Positions 1 through 8,686 of a stretch of DNA of 34,500 bases are shown here, piece after piece. The stretch comes from Flavobacteriales bacterium (GTDB lineage Bacteria; Bacteroidota; Bacteroidia; Flavobacteriales; UBA1820). Every line of letters starts with the position of its first letter. Positions within the stretch are counted from its first letter, which is position 1. Both the position numbers and the translations under genes were made by a program. The stretch spans positions 1-34,500 of the forward strand of contig JAGAUI010000003.1 of assembly GCA_017620815.1 (NCBI GenBank), read 5' to 3'. The notes beneath the pieces are model-generated. The model did no database searches. It saw only the letters and a program-made list of their open reading frames with translations, and was not told the DNA's origin.

Positions 1-1
1 T

Positions 2-136
2 TCCCCCGCTCTATACATCATAGACGTTAAACAGGATTCTATCTATGGCCCTATGGATATAAAAGAATATGTAGAGATGAGAGAAAAACTTGGCGTACCA
101 GATGATATGACTCTCAAAGTAAAACTTAAAATATAA
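2..136 (+). CDS. C-terminal end of a small hypothetical protein (5' truncated by window edge)
   Basis: Open from the window edge to a TAA at 134-136, giving 44 visible residues. The visible part reads LYIIDVKQDSIYGP, then an acidic helix-like stretch (DIKEYVEMREKLGV) and ends in LKVKLKI. I recognise the IIDxKxxxIYGP style of ending from small Bacteroidota proteins of unknown function, but I cannot name a family. A second copy of the ending, with EYV and LKVKLKL, lies out of frame at 6006-6083 on the other strand, so the two genes look paralogous. It is followed directly by a symmetric terminator. Function unknown. The reading frame is supported by the stop-terminator spacing and by the similarity to the second copy. 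Confidence 0.6.
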   Translation, partial: SPALYIIDVKQDSIYGPMDIKEYVEMREKLGVPDDMTLKVKLKI

Positions 137-137
137 A

Positions 138-180
138 CTCATCAAAAAGCGGCAGCCGTAGGCTGCCGCTTTTTGATGAG
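138..180. terminator. Bidirectional terminator between convergent genes
   Basis: Perfect 20-bp inverted repeat (138-157 and 161-180) with loop GTA. A GC core (GCGGCAGCC/GGCTGCCGC) is flanked by A5/T5 tracts and then by six more matched bases (CTCATC/GATGAG). It sits between a rightward gene ending at 136 and a leftward gene ending at 196, so it can serve both. The core and A/T tracts are identical to those of the terminator at 13532-13580. Confidence 0.9.
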
Positions 181-195
181 TACTACCCTCATATC

Positions 196-699
196 TTATA
201 TCACATACTCTACCGATATAGTCCCATCCTCTCTCCACTGTATCTTTACTCTCTCATGCAACGAAGTGGAAAGGGATAATCCTTTATAATCTACCTTTAT
301 AGGATAACGTTTGTGGTTACGGTCCACCAAGACTGCCGTATTAAGACGCTTCAAATTCTCTGATAGAAGGTAACGCACCGCATAGATAAGCACCCCTCCG
401 CTATTTAGTACGCTATCTACCAGCACCACACATTTGTCTCTCAACTCCTCTAGTGGCATAGAAAGCGACACAGTAGCCGTAAGGCACTCTTTATCCATAG
501 ATAATGAACATAAATGCACATCCAACGGACTTATAGATGACAGCTTTTCTGCTATCATTTCGGCTAGTTTATAACCACTGTTCTGTATTCCTACTATATA
601 AACTTCGCTTTCAGAAAGTGATGCTTCATATATCTGATAAGCTATACGATTTATCTTACGATGTACATCTCCATCGGCAAGTATTACACGGTCTTTCAT
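196..699 (-). CDS. PyrR-like phosphoribosyltransferase family protein
   Basis: The 167-residue protein has the type I phosphoribosyltransferase layout of PyrR: an N-terminal segment with HRKINRIAYQIYE, an early strand and loop VYIVGIQNSGYKLA, and the PRPP-binding loop VVLVDSVLNSGG near residues 91-102. PyrR proteins bind PRPP and uracil and may regulate pyrimidine genes; whether this one is an enzyme or a regulator is not shown. The PRPP loop normally reads VDDVLYTGRT; here the second acidic residue is Ser and the last positions are SGG, so activity is uncertain. No pyrimidine gene is adjacent (pyrE lies about 10 kb away). A TATCTTTG box lies 23 bases upstream of the ATG. It faces the TRIC gene across a divergent promoter region. 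Confidence 0.75.
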   Translation of the reverse strand: MKDRVILADGDVHRKINRIAYQIYEASLSESEVYIVGIQNSGYKLAEMIAEKLSSISPLDVHLCSLSMDKECLTATVSLSMPLEELRDKCVVLVDSVLNSGGVLIYAVRYLLSENLKRLNTAVLVDRNHKRYPIKVDYKGLSLSTSLHERVKIQWREDGTISVEYVI

Positions 700-722
700 A
701 TCTATCCTTATTTAATTAATGA

Positions 723-730
723 CAAAGATA
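723..730 (-). promoter_or_regulatory. Bacteroidota -7 box (TATCTTTG) of the phosphoribosyltransferase gene
   Basis: Reads CAAAGATA on the + strand, an exact TAnnTTTG match on the minus strand, 23 bases before the ATG at 699. No clear -33 TTTG was found at the usual spacing. Confidence 0.6.
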
Positions 731-785
731 TAATTTTTTCCTATAAATACATCTTTTGACATAGGCTAATATACGACAAAAATAT

Positions 786-793
786 TACATTTG
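786..793 (+). promoter_or_regulatory. Bacteroidota -7 box (TACATTTG) of the TRIC-family gene
   Basis: Exact TAnnTTTG match ending 29 bases before the ATG at 823. It overlaps the GTG at 793, so that upstream in-frame GTG cannot be the start. The nearest upstream TTTG (755-758) is spaced too far away to be a convincing -33 element. Confidence 0.65.
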
Positions 794-822
794 TGGTATC
801 AAAAAAGACATTATATCCACAT

Positions 823-1470
823 ATGACACAAAATACAGTAGATACCAACCTACTACTTACCATACTTGACCTTTCGGGAGTATGGTCATTTGCCGTATCT
901 GGCTCTCTTACAGCCATGCAGAAACGAATGGATTTCTTTGGAGTGCTTATCGTTGCATTTGCCACGGCATTTGGTGGAGGAACCATCCGTGATATCCTTA
1001 TAAACCGTCCTGTATTCTGGATGCACAACGAAGCATATCTCTACATACTATTCATAGCAACACCTGTTGCCATTATATTCCGCAACTACCTCCAGTACCT
1101 ACGCAAAACCCTTTTCTTTTTTGACACAATAGGTCTGGGTGTATATACGGTCATAGGTATGCAGATAGGTTTTACATGGGGATATAGTCCTATGTTGGCT
1201 ATATGTCTAGGCACACTTACAGCTTGTTTTGGTGGTGTATTACGCGACCTTTTGTGCAGCGAGATACCACTTATTTTCCACCGTGAGATCTACGCATCTA
1301 TATGTATAGTAGGCGGGGCAGGATATGTTACGATGATGTATTTCGGAGTATCAGAAACAGTAACGGTTCTCGTTACTCTTTTTGCTATCATCATAGCCCG
1401 TTTTATAGTTGTACGCTACAAACTATCCCTACCTATGCTACACTTAAAGGACAATATGCCTCACGCTTAA
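823..1470 (+). CDS. TRIC / YadS (UPF0126) family membrane protein
   Basis: A 215-residue inner-membrane protein built of two tandem repeats of about three helices each. Each repeat carries the family signature: GGGTIRD in the first half and GGVLRD in the second. About seven hydrophobic segments are visible. Relatives are trimeric intracellular cation channels in eukaryotes and presumed cation channels in bacteria; the substrate here is unknown. The ATG at 823 is preferred over the in-frame GTG at 793 because 793 lies inside the promoter box. The next gene begins 18 bases downstream, so it is probably co-transcribed with the M42 peptidase. Confidence 0.85.
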   Translation: MTQNTVDTNLLLTILDLSGVWSFAVSGSLTAMQKRMDFFGVLIVAFATAFGGGTIRDILINRPVFWMHNEAYLYILFIATPVAIIFRNYLQYLRKTLFFFDTIGLGVYTVIGMQIGFTWGYSPMLAICLGTLTACFGGVLRDLLCSEIPLIFHREIYASICIVGGAGYVTMMYFGVSETVTVLVTLFAIIIARFIVVRYKLSLPMLHLKDNMPHA

Positions 1471-1488
1471 CGACAAAACATTACTACT

Positions 1489-2559
1489 ATGATAAAAAAC
1501 GTTATAGACGCTGCTGCTACTCGGTTTCTGAAACGCTACATAGATACGGCGTCACCTACGGGATTTGAAGAGAAGGGTAGCAGTCTATGGCTTGACTACA
1601 TACGTCCATATGTGGAGACCACATACACAGATACCTATGGTACTGCAGTGGCTGTTATAAACCCATCGGCACCATATAAGGTAGTCATAGAGGCTCACGG
1701 GGACGAGATATCTTGGTATGTCAATTACATTTCACCCGAAGGTCTTATATACGTCATCCGCAACGGAGGCAGTGACCATATGATAGCCCCTTCCAAAGTA
1801 GTCAATATCCACACCGAAAACAACGGCATAGTAAAAGGGGTATTTGGTTGGCCAGCAATACATACCAGACTACGAGCCGGCAAGGATAAGGAAAAAACAC
1901 CCGAAGTGGATAGCATATTTATAGATGTAGGTGCCGATAGTAAAAAAGAAGTTGAAGAAATGGGCATACAGGTAGGAGATGTGATAACCTATCCAGACGA
2001 ATTTTTCACACTAGGCAAAGACAAATATGTAGGTCGTGCTCTTGATAACCGCATAGGATGTTTTATGATAGCACAAGTAGCACGATTGCTACATAGAGAA
2101 AAAGTAGAACTTCCCTATGCTCTATATGTAGTCAATGCCGTACAAGAAGAAGTAGGTATGAACGGAGCCAAAATGATAACCCGTAACATCTCTCCCGATG
2201 TAGCCATAGTTACAGACGTTACTCACGACACCACCACCCCGACTATAAATAAAATCGCCGAAGGTGAAATATCTTGTGGAGCAGGTCCTGTAATATCCCG
2301 AGCACCATCGGTACAGAATGCTCTACGCCAGACGATACTAGAGGCAGCACGAAATGAAGGCATACCACATCAGTTGTGTGCTCATTCCTCATCCACTGGC
2401 ACAGATACAGATGCGTTTGCATTTGCTGGGACAGGAACGGCATCGGCTCTTATATCCCTCCCCCTCAAATACATGCACACAACGGTGGAGATGGTCTCCC
2501 GCAAAGACGTCGAGAACACCATACGCCTTATATATCATAGTCTGCTACTGCTTAAATAA
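1489..2559 (+). CDS. M42 family metallopeptidase (aminopeptidase)
   Basis: A 356-residue cytosolic zinc aminopeptidase of the M42 (FrvX/PepA-like tetrahedral aminopeptidase) family, expected to trim N-terminal residues from short peptides. Visible family motifs in order are EAHGDE with metal ligand His70, GRALDNR with the bridging Asp, VQEEVGMNG with the catalytic Glu pair, VTDVTHD, and the C-terminal KYMHTTVE with a metal-binding His. The length is normal and no ligand is missing. It lies 18 bases after the TRIC-family gene and ends just before a symmetric terminator. Exact substrate preference cannot be read from sequence. Confidence 0.9.
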   Translation: MIKNVIDAAATRFLKRYIDTASPTGFEEKGSSLWLDYIRPYVETTYTDTYGTAVAVINPSAPYKVVIEAHGDEISWYVNYISPEGLIYVIRNGGSDHMIAPSKVVNIHTENNGIVKGVFGWPAIHTRLRAGKDKEKTPEVDSIFIDVGADSKKEVEEMGIQVGDVITYPDEFFTLGKDKYVGRALDNRIGCFMIAQVARLLHREKVELPYALYVVNAVQEEVGMNGAKMITRNISPDVAIVTDVTHDTTTPTINKIAEGEISCGAGPVISRAPSVQNALRQTILEAARNEGIPHQLCAHSSSTGTDTDAFAFAGTGTASALISLPLKYMHTTVEMVSRKDVENTIRLIYHSLLLLK

Positions 2560-2572
2560 TATGACATAGAGA

Positions 2573-2619
2573 ACTCGTCAAAAAGGCGGCACCCTGCGGG
2601 TGCCGCCTTTTTGACGAGT
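2573..2619. terminator. Bidirectional terminator between convergent genes
   Basis: 22-bp perfect stem (2573-2594 and 2598-2619) with loop TGC. The core GGCGGCACCC/GGGTGCCGCC is flanked by A5/T5 and then by seven extra matched bases (ACTCGTC/GACGAGT). It lies between the M42 gene end (2559) and the leftward gene end (2640). Confidence 0.9.
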
Positions 2620-2639
2620 ATGTTTTAAAGATTCTTTTT

Positions 2640-3548
2640 TTATTTAAGAAGCAGCTGTGTAGAACCTATCTCACGACCTTCTGCATACACATAGATAGAG
2701 TATTTACCCTCTACAAAATCACCGGGTACACCATCTACATATACAGCCACGTCTAGGTCTTGGTTTTCATATAAGACTTCTTTCACCCCGCTGAACTGCA
2801 TGCGTTCGTTTCCTACCACAAAATAGTTATCTCCTTTTTCTATACCTATTAGTTTTTCTGGAGATACCACACGCACATATACTTTCACGCTACCAGATTT
2901 GGCAAGTGCGTTTTTGGCAAGGGTGAAAGACACACGCACTTGGTCTGTACGACGTGCACGGTCTGTATCACGAGTCTTACCAGTAGAGAGCACTGTTATG
3001 GCCTGTGCTACTACTCCACGTGCATCTATTTGTGAAGCGGTCTTCATATCGGCCTGCATACGTACATTCTGCTCTACGAGTGTCTTGTTACGAGAAGATG
3101 TCTTACGTAACGAATCCTCGGCTCGGTCGCGTTGTGCTATAAGCACTTTGTTAAGGCGGTTAAGAGAGTCTGCCACATGGAACAGCTCACGTTTTTCCTC
3201 ACGCAAGCGTTTTATCTGTCGCTCATATGAACGTAGTAGCGAAAGAGTAGCCTTGTAGTTGGTCATAGAGTCACGCAATAGGGCTATCTGCTCTTGTGCT
3301 TCGGCAACCTCTATTTTAAGCTGTGAGTCCTGTACATATAGAGTGTCATAGTCTGCCTGCAAGGCCGATAGTTCCTCCATAGCCACCTGACGGTTGTGTT
3401 CTATGAGGGTTGTGAATTGGTTGCGGCTATAAAAGATATAGACCACAGCAGCTATAAGCAATACTACCAGCAACATCATCACCGCTGCAGGACGACGACG
3501 TGCAGGACGTTGAGGGGTAGTTGGGTTGAGAGAATTGTTTTCTTCCAT
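2640..3548 (-). CDS. Membrane-anchored coiled-coil protein, unknown function
   Basis: A 302-residue protein with a short basic N-terminus (RPARRRP), one transmembrane helix at about residues 22-41, a long charged heptad-like region at about 45-175 rich in E, Q, R and L that should form a coiled coil, and a beta-rich C-terminal domain at about 185-302. This predicts an inner-membrane anchor with a periplasmic coiled coil and a globular end. I know similar conserved hypothetical proteins in Bacteroidales but no function. A TACTTTTG box lies 37 bases upstream of the ATG. It is divergent from the S46 peptidase. Confidence 0.8.
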   Translation of the reverse strand: MEENNSLNPTTPQRPARRRPAAVMMLLVVLLIAAVVYIFYSRNQFTTLIEHNRQVAMEELSALQADYDTLYVQDSQLKIEVAEAQEQIALLRDSMTNYKATLSLLRSYERQIKRLREEKRELFHVADSLNRLNKVLIAQRDRAEDSLRKTSSRNKTLVEQNVRMQADMKTASQIDARGVVAQAITVLSTGKTRDTDRARRTDQVRVSFTLAKNALAKSGSVKVYVRVVSPEKLIGIEKGDNYFVVGNERMQFSGVKEVLYENQDLDVAVYVDGVPGDFVEGKYSIYVYAEGREIGSTQLLLK

Positions 3549-3585
3549 GATATATATTTGTTTTTTACATTTCCAGTTATATATG

Positions 3586-3593
3586 CAAAAGTA
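3586..3593 (-). promoter_or_regulatory. Bacteroidota -7 box (TACTTTTG) of the coiled-coil protein gene
   Basis: Reads CAAAAGTA on the + strand; exact TAnnTTTG on the minus strand, 37 bases before the ATG at 3548. Confidence 0.55.
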
Positions 3594-3708
3594 TGCATTT
3601 ATATCTTCTTTGCAGTCAAAAAGCTGTATTTATTATCAAATTTTAAGTTCTATTTAACTTTTCTTCACATTGGGAAGAAAAATAACGATACTTTTTAAAA
3701 GTAATCAC

Positions 3709-3716
3709 TACTTTTG
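3709..3716 (+). promoter_or_regulatory. Bacteroidota -7 box (TACTTTTG) of the S46 peptidase gene
   Basis: Exact TAnnTTTG match ending 34 bases before the ATG at 3751. Upstream in-frame codons starting at 3670 would precede the expected transcription start, which supports the start at 3751. Confidence 0.6.
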
Positions 3717-3750
3717 TAGCTTGATAGAAAAAATAAAACTCCACATCGAT

Positions 3751-5937
3751 ATGATAAAACGTATTATTTCACTAGCAGTGATGGCGGTATGTATAGCTGC
3801 CCCTGCCTCTCTTAAAGCAGACGAAGGAATGTGGCTCCCCATGTTCATAAAACGTCTTAACTATGTAGATATGCAGAAACAAGGTCTGCAACTCACACCA
3901 GAAGAAATCTATGACCTTAACAACTCTTCTCTTAAGGACGCTGTGCCTATCTTTGGCGGAGGATGTTCATCAGAAGTAGTATCAGACAAAGGTCTTCTTC
4001 TTACCAACCACCACTGTGGTTTTTCTGCCATAGCAGCTCTCTCTACACCAGAGGCCAACTATCTACAGAATGGTTATTGGGCTTCATCTATGGAAGAAGA
4101 ACTACCTGCTCCCGGTCTAGCCGTACAGTTCTTTGTACGTATGGAAGACGTTACCAACGAAATCAACGCTGTCATCCTGCCAAATATGACAGAAGACCAA
4201 CGCTATGCAGCTATCCAGAAAAAAGCTCGTGAGATAGAAGCTGCTGCTGGAGAAAAAGGTAAATATTCTGCACAGGTAAAAAGTTTTTACAGCGGAAACG
4301 AACACTATCTATTTGTTTACCAAGTATTCCGTGACGTGCGTCTAGTAGGAACTCCTCCACAGTCAATAGGTAAATTTGGTGGTGAGACAGACAACTGGAT
4401 GTGGCCACGTCATACCTGTGATTTCTCTATGTTCCGTATCTATGCCGACAAAGACAACAACCCAGCTCCTTACTCCAAGGACAACGTACCTTATCGCCCT
4501 AAAAAATTCCTTAAACTCAATATAGGCGAGAAAAACCAAGGTGATTTTGCTTTCATAATGGGTTACCCAGGTACTACACAGCGTTACCTTACATCATGGG
4601 GTATAGACTACCTAGTACAGACAGAATATCCAGCATTTGTAGATGCTCGTGACCGCAAACTAGAAATCATGCGTGAGGCAATGGCATCAGACCCTGTTAT
4701 TCGTCTTAACTATGCCAATACATTTGCATCGGTATCCAACTATTGGAAAAACCGCATAGGTATGATAAACGCCCTTACCAAAAACAAGACTGCCGACAGC
4801 AAACGTGAAGTAGAAGCCGAAGTAGCCAAATGGATAGATGCAGACCCTGCCCGCAAAGCAGTGTATGGCGAAGTATTCCCTACTATGCAGCGTTACTACA
4901 ACGATACCAAAGACGCTACCGCCGCCATCCAATACCTATCTCAAGCAGGTCTTCAAGGTTCATCATTGGCATCATTTGCATATATGGCTGCACGTCAGGC
5001 TGGTGCTCTTAAAGACAGACTTGTAAAAGGTATAGATGACACATACAAACGCATAGACATTGCTACAGAAAAGAAACTATGCAGCGAACTGATGAAACAC
5101 ATCGTTGCCAATGTCCCAGAAGCTCTTCTACCAGAAGTCCTCAAGTCTGAAATCAAAAAAGCTGGCAGTGTAGATGCTCTAGCCACACAGATAGAAAACT
5201 CTATCATATTTGATAAAGAAGCATTTGCTAGTGCTATCAAAAACAACCCAGATAGCATCAAAGATGACATAGTAGTCAAGGTTATGCAGGCATATTCAGA
5301 CCAAGTTCGTAAACTTCAAGGTCAAAATAAAGCCCTTAAAAACGAATTTGACAAAGCAAATCGTCTATACCACGCTGCTCTGCTTAAAACATATGAAGGT
5401 CGCAAAGTGTTCTACCCAGATGCCAACTTTACTATGCGTGTTACTTATGGACAGATACTACCTTACGACCCTAAAGACGGTGTTACATATCACTATGAAA
5501 CCACACTTAACGGTGTAGCTCAGAAATACAAGAAAGGTGATATAGAATTTGATGCTCCACAGAAACTTCTAGACCTTCACGCTGCACGCGATTATGGTCG
5601 CTATGCCAACGACAAAGGCGAACTAGTAGCTTGTTTCCTAGCCAACCTAGACATCACAGGTGGTAATAGTGGTTCTCCTGTCATCAATGGTCGTGGCGAA
5701 CTGATAGGTATAGCATTTGACGGGAACTGGGAAGCCATGAGCGGAGACATAGAATTTGAACCAAATCTACAGCGTACTATAAGCGTTGACATACGTTATG
5801 TGCTATTTATCATTGACAAATTTGCAGGAGCACAGAACATCATAGACGAACTAACGATAGTAGATGTTCCTTCTTCTACCCCTCTAGACCCAAAGGCCAA
5901 AGTAGTTACAAAAGAAAAGAAAGGTAAAAGAAAATAA
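3751..5937 (+). CDS. S46 family dipeptidyl peptidase, DPP7-like
   Basis: A 728-residue secreted serine peptidase that removes dipeptides from peptide N-termini in the periplasm. A signal peptide occupies residues 1-23, with likely cleavage after SLKA. The chymotrypsin-like triad is visible as His88 (NHHCGF), Asp224 (CDFSMFR) and Ser640 (GGNSGSP). The residue 18 after the catalytic Ser decides S1 specificity in this family: Arg in DPP11 (acidic P1), Gly in DPP7 (hydrophobic P1). Here it is Gly658 (AFDGNWE), so DPP7-like specificity is inferred. The length is typical. The ATG at 3751 is chosen because it opens the signal peptide and follows the promoter box. It probably works with the M42 aminopeptidase in peptide use. 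Confidence 0.92.
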   Translation: MIKRIISLAVMAVCIAAPASLKADEGMWLPMFIKRLNYVDMQKQGLQLTPEEIYDLNNSSLKDAVPIFGGGCSSEVVSDKGLLLTNHHCGFSAIAALSTPEANYLQNGYWASSMEEELPAPGLAVQFFVRMEDVTNEINAVILPNMTEDQRYAAIQKKAREIEAAAGEKGKYSAQVKSFYSGNEHYLFVYQVFRDVRLVGTPPQSIGKFGGETDNWMWPRHTCDFSMFRIYADKDNNPAPYSKDNVPYRPKKFLKLNIGEKNQGDFAFIMGYPGTTQRYLTSWGIDYLVQTEYPAFVDARDRKLEIMREAMASDPVIRLNYANTFASVSNYWKNRIGMINALTKNKTADSKREVEAEVAKWIDADPARKAVYGEVFPTMQRYYNDTKDATAAIQYLSQAGLQGSSLASFAYMAARQAGALKDRLVKGIDDTYKRIDIATEKKLCSELMKHIVANVPEALLPEVLKSEIKKAGSVDALATQIENSIIFDKEAFASAIKNNPDSIKDDIVVKVMQAYSDQVRKLQGQNKALKNEFDKANRLYHAALLKTYEGRKVFYPDANFTMRVTYGQILPYDPKDGVTYHYETTLNGVAQKYKKGDIEFDAPQKLLDLHAARDYGRYANDKGELVACFLANLDITGGNSGSPVINGRGELIGIAFDGNWEAMSGDIEFEPNLQRTISVDIRYVLFIIDKFAGAQNIIDELTIVDVPSSTPLDPKAKVVTKEKKGKRK

Positions 5938-5955
5938 TCCTCTTGTCTTTAAGAC

Positions 5956-5990
5956 AAAAAAAAGGTCGCCCTGCGGGCGACCTTTTTTTT
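5956..5990. terminator. Terminator after the S46 peptidase gene (symmetric)
   Basis: 16-bp perfect stem with loop TGC: A8 plus GGTCGCCC paired with GGGCGACC plus T8. A small extra hairpin (GTCTTTAAGAC) lies just upstream. Located between the S46 gene end and the leftward small gene, so it can act in both directions. Confidence 0.88.
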
Positions 5991-6005
5991 GCGATATTTT
6001 TTATT

Positions 6006-6083
6006 CTACAATTTCAATTTTACTTTCAAGTTTACATCTTCATCATCTACACCTATACTATCTATCGCCATCACATACTCTCA
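6006..6083 (-). pseudogene. Out-of-frame C-terminal remnant of the small membrane protein gene
   Basis: Read on the minus strand, this frame gives EYVMAIDSIGVDDEDVNLKVKLKL and a TAG at 6006-6008. The partial gene at 2-136 ends EYVEMREKLGVPDDMTLKVKLKI. The shared EYV, GV, acidic run and LKVKLK tail in the same order argue for common origin. An ATG at 6071-6069 overlaps the TGA of the preceding frame (TGATG), so coupled translation of 21 residues is formally possible. I favour a decayed paralogue. Confidence 0.5.
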
Positions 6084-6301
6084 TCATAGATACTCCACGA
6101 ATTTTCCATATAGTCCTCTCCCAATGTAGCATATAGCTCATAATCCACACAATACCCTCCACCCAAATCCTCTGGAGAAAGAGCCAACTGACGTAGGATA
6201 AGACTCAGCGGTATCATTCCTATAAACAATACCACACACATCACCCCCACCACTACGGTAGAGGCTACATACAACAATATTTTCTTTATATTTTTATTCA
6301 T
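6071..6301 (-). CDS. Small membrane protein, likely frameshifted near its 3' end
   Basis: A 76-residue reading frame with one transmembrane helix at about residues 7-38, then SPEDLGGGYCVDYELYATLGEDY, ending at a TGA at 6071-6073. The frame has its own TATATTTG promoter box 30 bases upstream, so it is or was a gene. Directly after the stop, the other frame continues (6006-6071) with a sequence like the end of the partial gene at 2-136. This suggests a small deletion that moved the C-terminus out of frame. Function unknown; possibly expressed as a shortened protein. Confidence 0.55.
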   Translation of the reverse strand: MNKNIKKILLYVASTVVVGVMCVVLFIGMIPLSLILRQLALSPEDLGGGYCVDYELYATLGEDYMENSWSIYDESM

Positions 6302-6331
6302 AACACATCTTTACCGTCTATTTTTACCCTA

Positions 6332-6339
6332 CAAATATA
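6332..6339 (-). promoter_or_regulatory. Bacteroidota -7 box (TATATTTG) with TTTG -33 element, small membrane protein gene
   Basis: Minus-strand TATATTTG, 30 bases before the ATG at 6301. A TTTG at 6361-6358 lies 18 bases further upstream and is formed by the U-tract of the gapA terminator. Confidence 0.6.
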
Positions 6340-6352
6340 AGAACATTAAAAC

Positions 6353-6391
6353 AAAAACAAAAAAAATCTGCCGCCCACACGTGGGCGGCAG
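6353..6391 (-). terminator. Terminator of the pfkA-gapA unit
   Basis: Stem ATCTGCCGCCCAC/GTGGGCGGCAGAT (6366-6378 and 6381-6393) with a two-base centre, followed on the minus strand by a long T-rich tract broken by single G residues. It lies 47 bases after the gapA stop codon. Confidence 0.85.
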
Positions 6392-6439
6392 ATTAAGATA
6401 ATTCTCAAGCTATTATAACCTATTAAACTCTAAGTCTAA

Positions 6440-7471
<1,032 letters not shown>

Positions 7472-7479
7472 TTAAAAAT

Positions 7480-8538
7480 TTATACATTCATTATTTTGGC
7501 CACGCGGCGGAATTCTTCTATAGTGTCGTGAGTGCGTTTTACATCAAAGTCATTTTCTTTGTCATACTGCACTGTATTATCACGCAATGGAGTGTAAACC
7601 ACTTTGTTATCACGTACACCAGCTATCATTCCTCTCTTTCCTGCCAATAGACCTTCTACCGCTGCAGCACCTAGGCGTGTAGCTAGCACTCGGTCGGCAG
7701 TAGTAGGGCTACCTCCACGCTGGATATGACCTAGTGTAGTTTCTTTTATGTCTTTATCTGGCATACGAGTCTTTACAGCCTGCTTCATAAGACCTACTCG
7801 CTCTCCTATATGCTGACCATTTTCGGCAACTATCACTATAGCTGAATTTTTCTTACGACCGTCTTCTTCTCTCAATTCAGCTACTATCTTGTCATATAAT
7901 TCGTCACTATCTGGGATACATTTATTGTCCTCATCTTTAAGAGGAGGCATAACTATCTGTTCTACTCCAGTAGCTAGTCCTGTATATACTGCGATATAGC
8001 CAGAACCATGTCCCATCACCTCTACAAAGAATATACGGTCATGAGCTGCTGCTGTATCACGTATCTTGTCAATAGCTTCCATAGCAGTGTTTATAGCCGT
8101 ATCAAATCCTATAGAATAGTCTGAACCATATATGTCGTTATCTATAGTTCCCGGAACACCCATTACAGGCATATCGTTTTCTTTCTGGAGTTTAAGAGCC
8201 CCTGTAAACGAACCGTCACCACCTATCACCACCAGAGCATCTATACCTGCCTTGCGAGCATTTGCTACTGCACGGGCTCGTACTTCTGGGTCTTTGAATT
8301 CTTTACAACGTGCCGAACGCAAGAAAGAACCACCACGGTTGATGATATTTCCCACTGCACGAGGAGTCAATTCTATAAAATCTTCATCCAAAAGACCTTT
8401 ATAACCCTGTACAATACCTACACACTCTATTCCATTGGCTGCACAAGTGCGTGCCACAGCACGTATGGCAGCATTCATACCTGGAGCATCTCCTCCCGAT
8501 GTGAGAACGCCTATTTTTTTTATCTGATTATCAGTCAT
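7480..8538 (-). CDS. pfkA: 6-phosphofructokinase (ATP-dependent type)
   Basis: A 352-residue cytosolic glycolytic enzyme converting fructose-6-phosphate to fructose-1,6-bisphosphate. Motifs in order are the nucleotide-binding start GVLTSGGDAPGMNA, the GGDGSF loop whose GGDGS form points to ATP rather than pyrophosphate, the catalytic loop PGTIDND, and the substrate-binding HIQRGGSPT. One position is unusual: the segment usually written MGR (Arg contacts the phosphate of fructose-6-phosphate from the neighbouring subunit in E. coli) is MGHGSGYIA here. The TATCTTTG box lies 47 bases upstream. It is followed closely by gapA. Confidence 0.94.
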   Translation of the reverse strand: MTDNQIKKIGVLTSGGDAPGMNAAIRAVARTCAANGIECVGIVQGYKGLLDEDFIELTPRAVGNIINRGGSFLRSARCKEFKDPEVRARAVANARKAGIDALVVIGGDGSFTGALKLQKENDMPVMGVPGTIDNDIYGSDYSIGFDTAINTAMEAIDKIRDTAAAHDRIFFVEVMGHGSGYIAVYTGLATGVEQIVMPPLKDEDNKCIPDSDELYDKIVAELREEDGRKKNSAIVIVAENGQHIGERVGLMKQAVKTRMPDKDIKETTLGHIQRGGSPTTADRVLATRLGAAAVEGLLAGKRGMIAGVRDNKVVYTPLRDNTVQYDKENDFDVKRTHDTIEEFRRVAKIMNV

Positions 8539-8585
8539 TTGATATATGTCGTTTTTATTTCTCTTCTTTTGGTAAAAAATCGTGG

Positions 8586-8593
8586 CAAAGATA
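8586..8593 (-). promoter_or_regulatory. Bacteroidota -7 box (TATCTTTG) of pfkA-gapA
   Basis: Reads CAAAGATA on the + strand, 47 bases before the pfkA ATG. A TTTG at 8609-8606 is only 12 bases further upstream, closer than usual. Confidence 0.55.
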
Positions 8594-8686
8594 CTGATTA
8601 TTTATCAAATAAAATACTTTTATCTGCTGTTTTTGACCCCGATTTTGAGGTGTTAAATATACAACTTTTTTTAATACACATAACAT

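Noticed and set aside
793-822. GTG start at 793 for the TRIC-family gene
   Set aside because: It coincides with the last base of the TACATTTG promoter box; the ATG at 823 gives the normal family N-terminus.
3553-3560. TATATTTG on the + strand just before the coiled-coil protein gene
   Set aside because: No rightward gene follows within a normal leader length; the S46 gene has a closer TACTTTTG box at 3709-3716.
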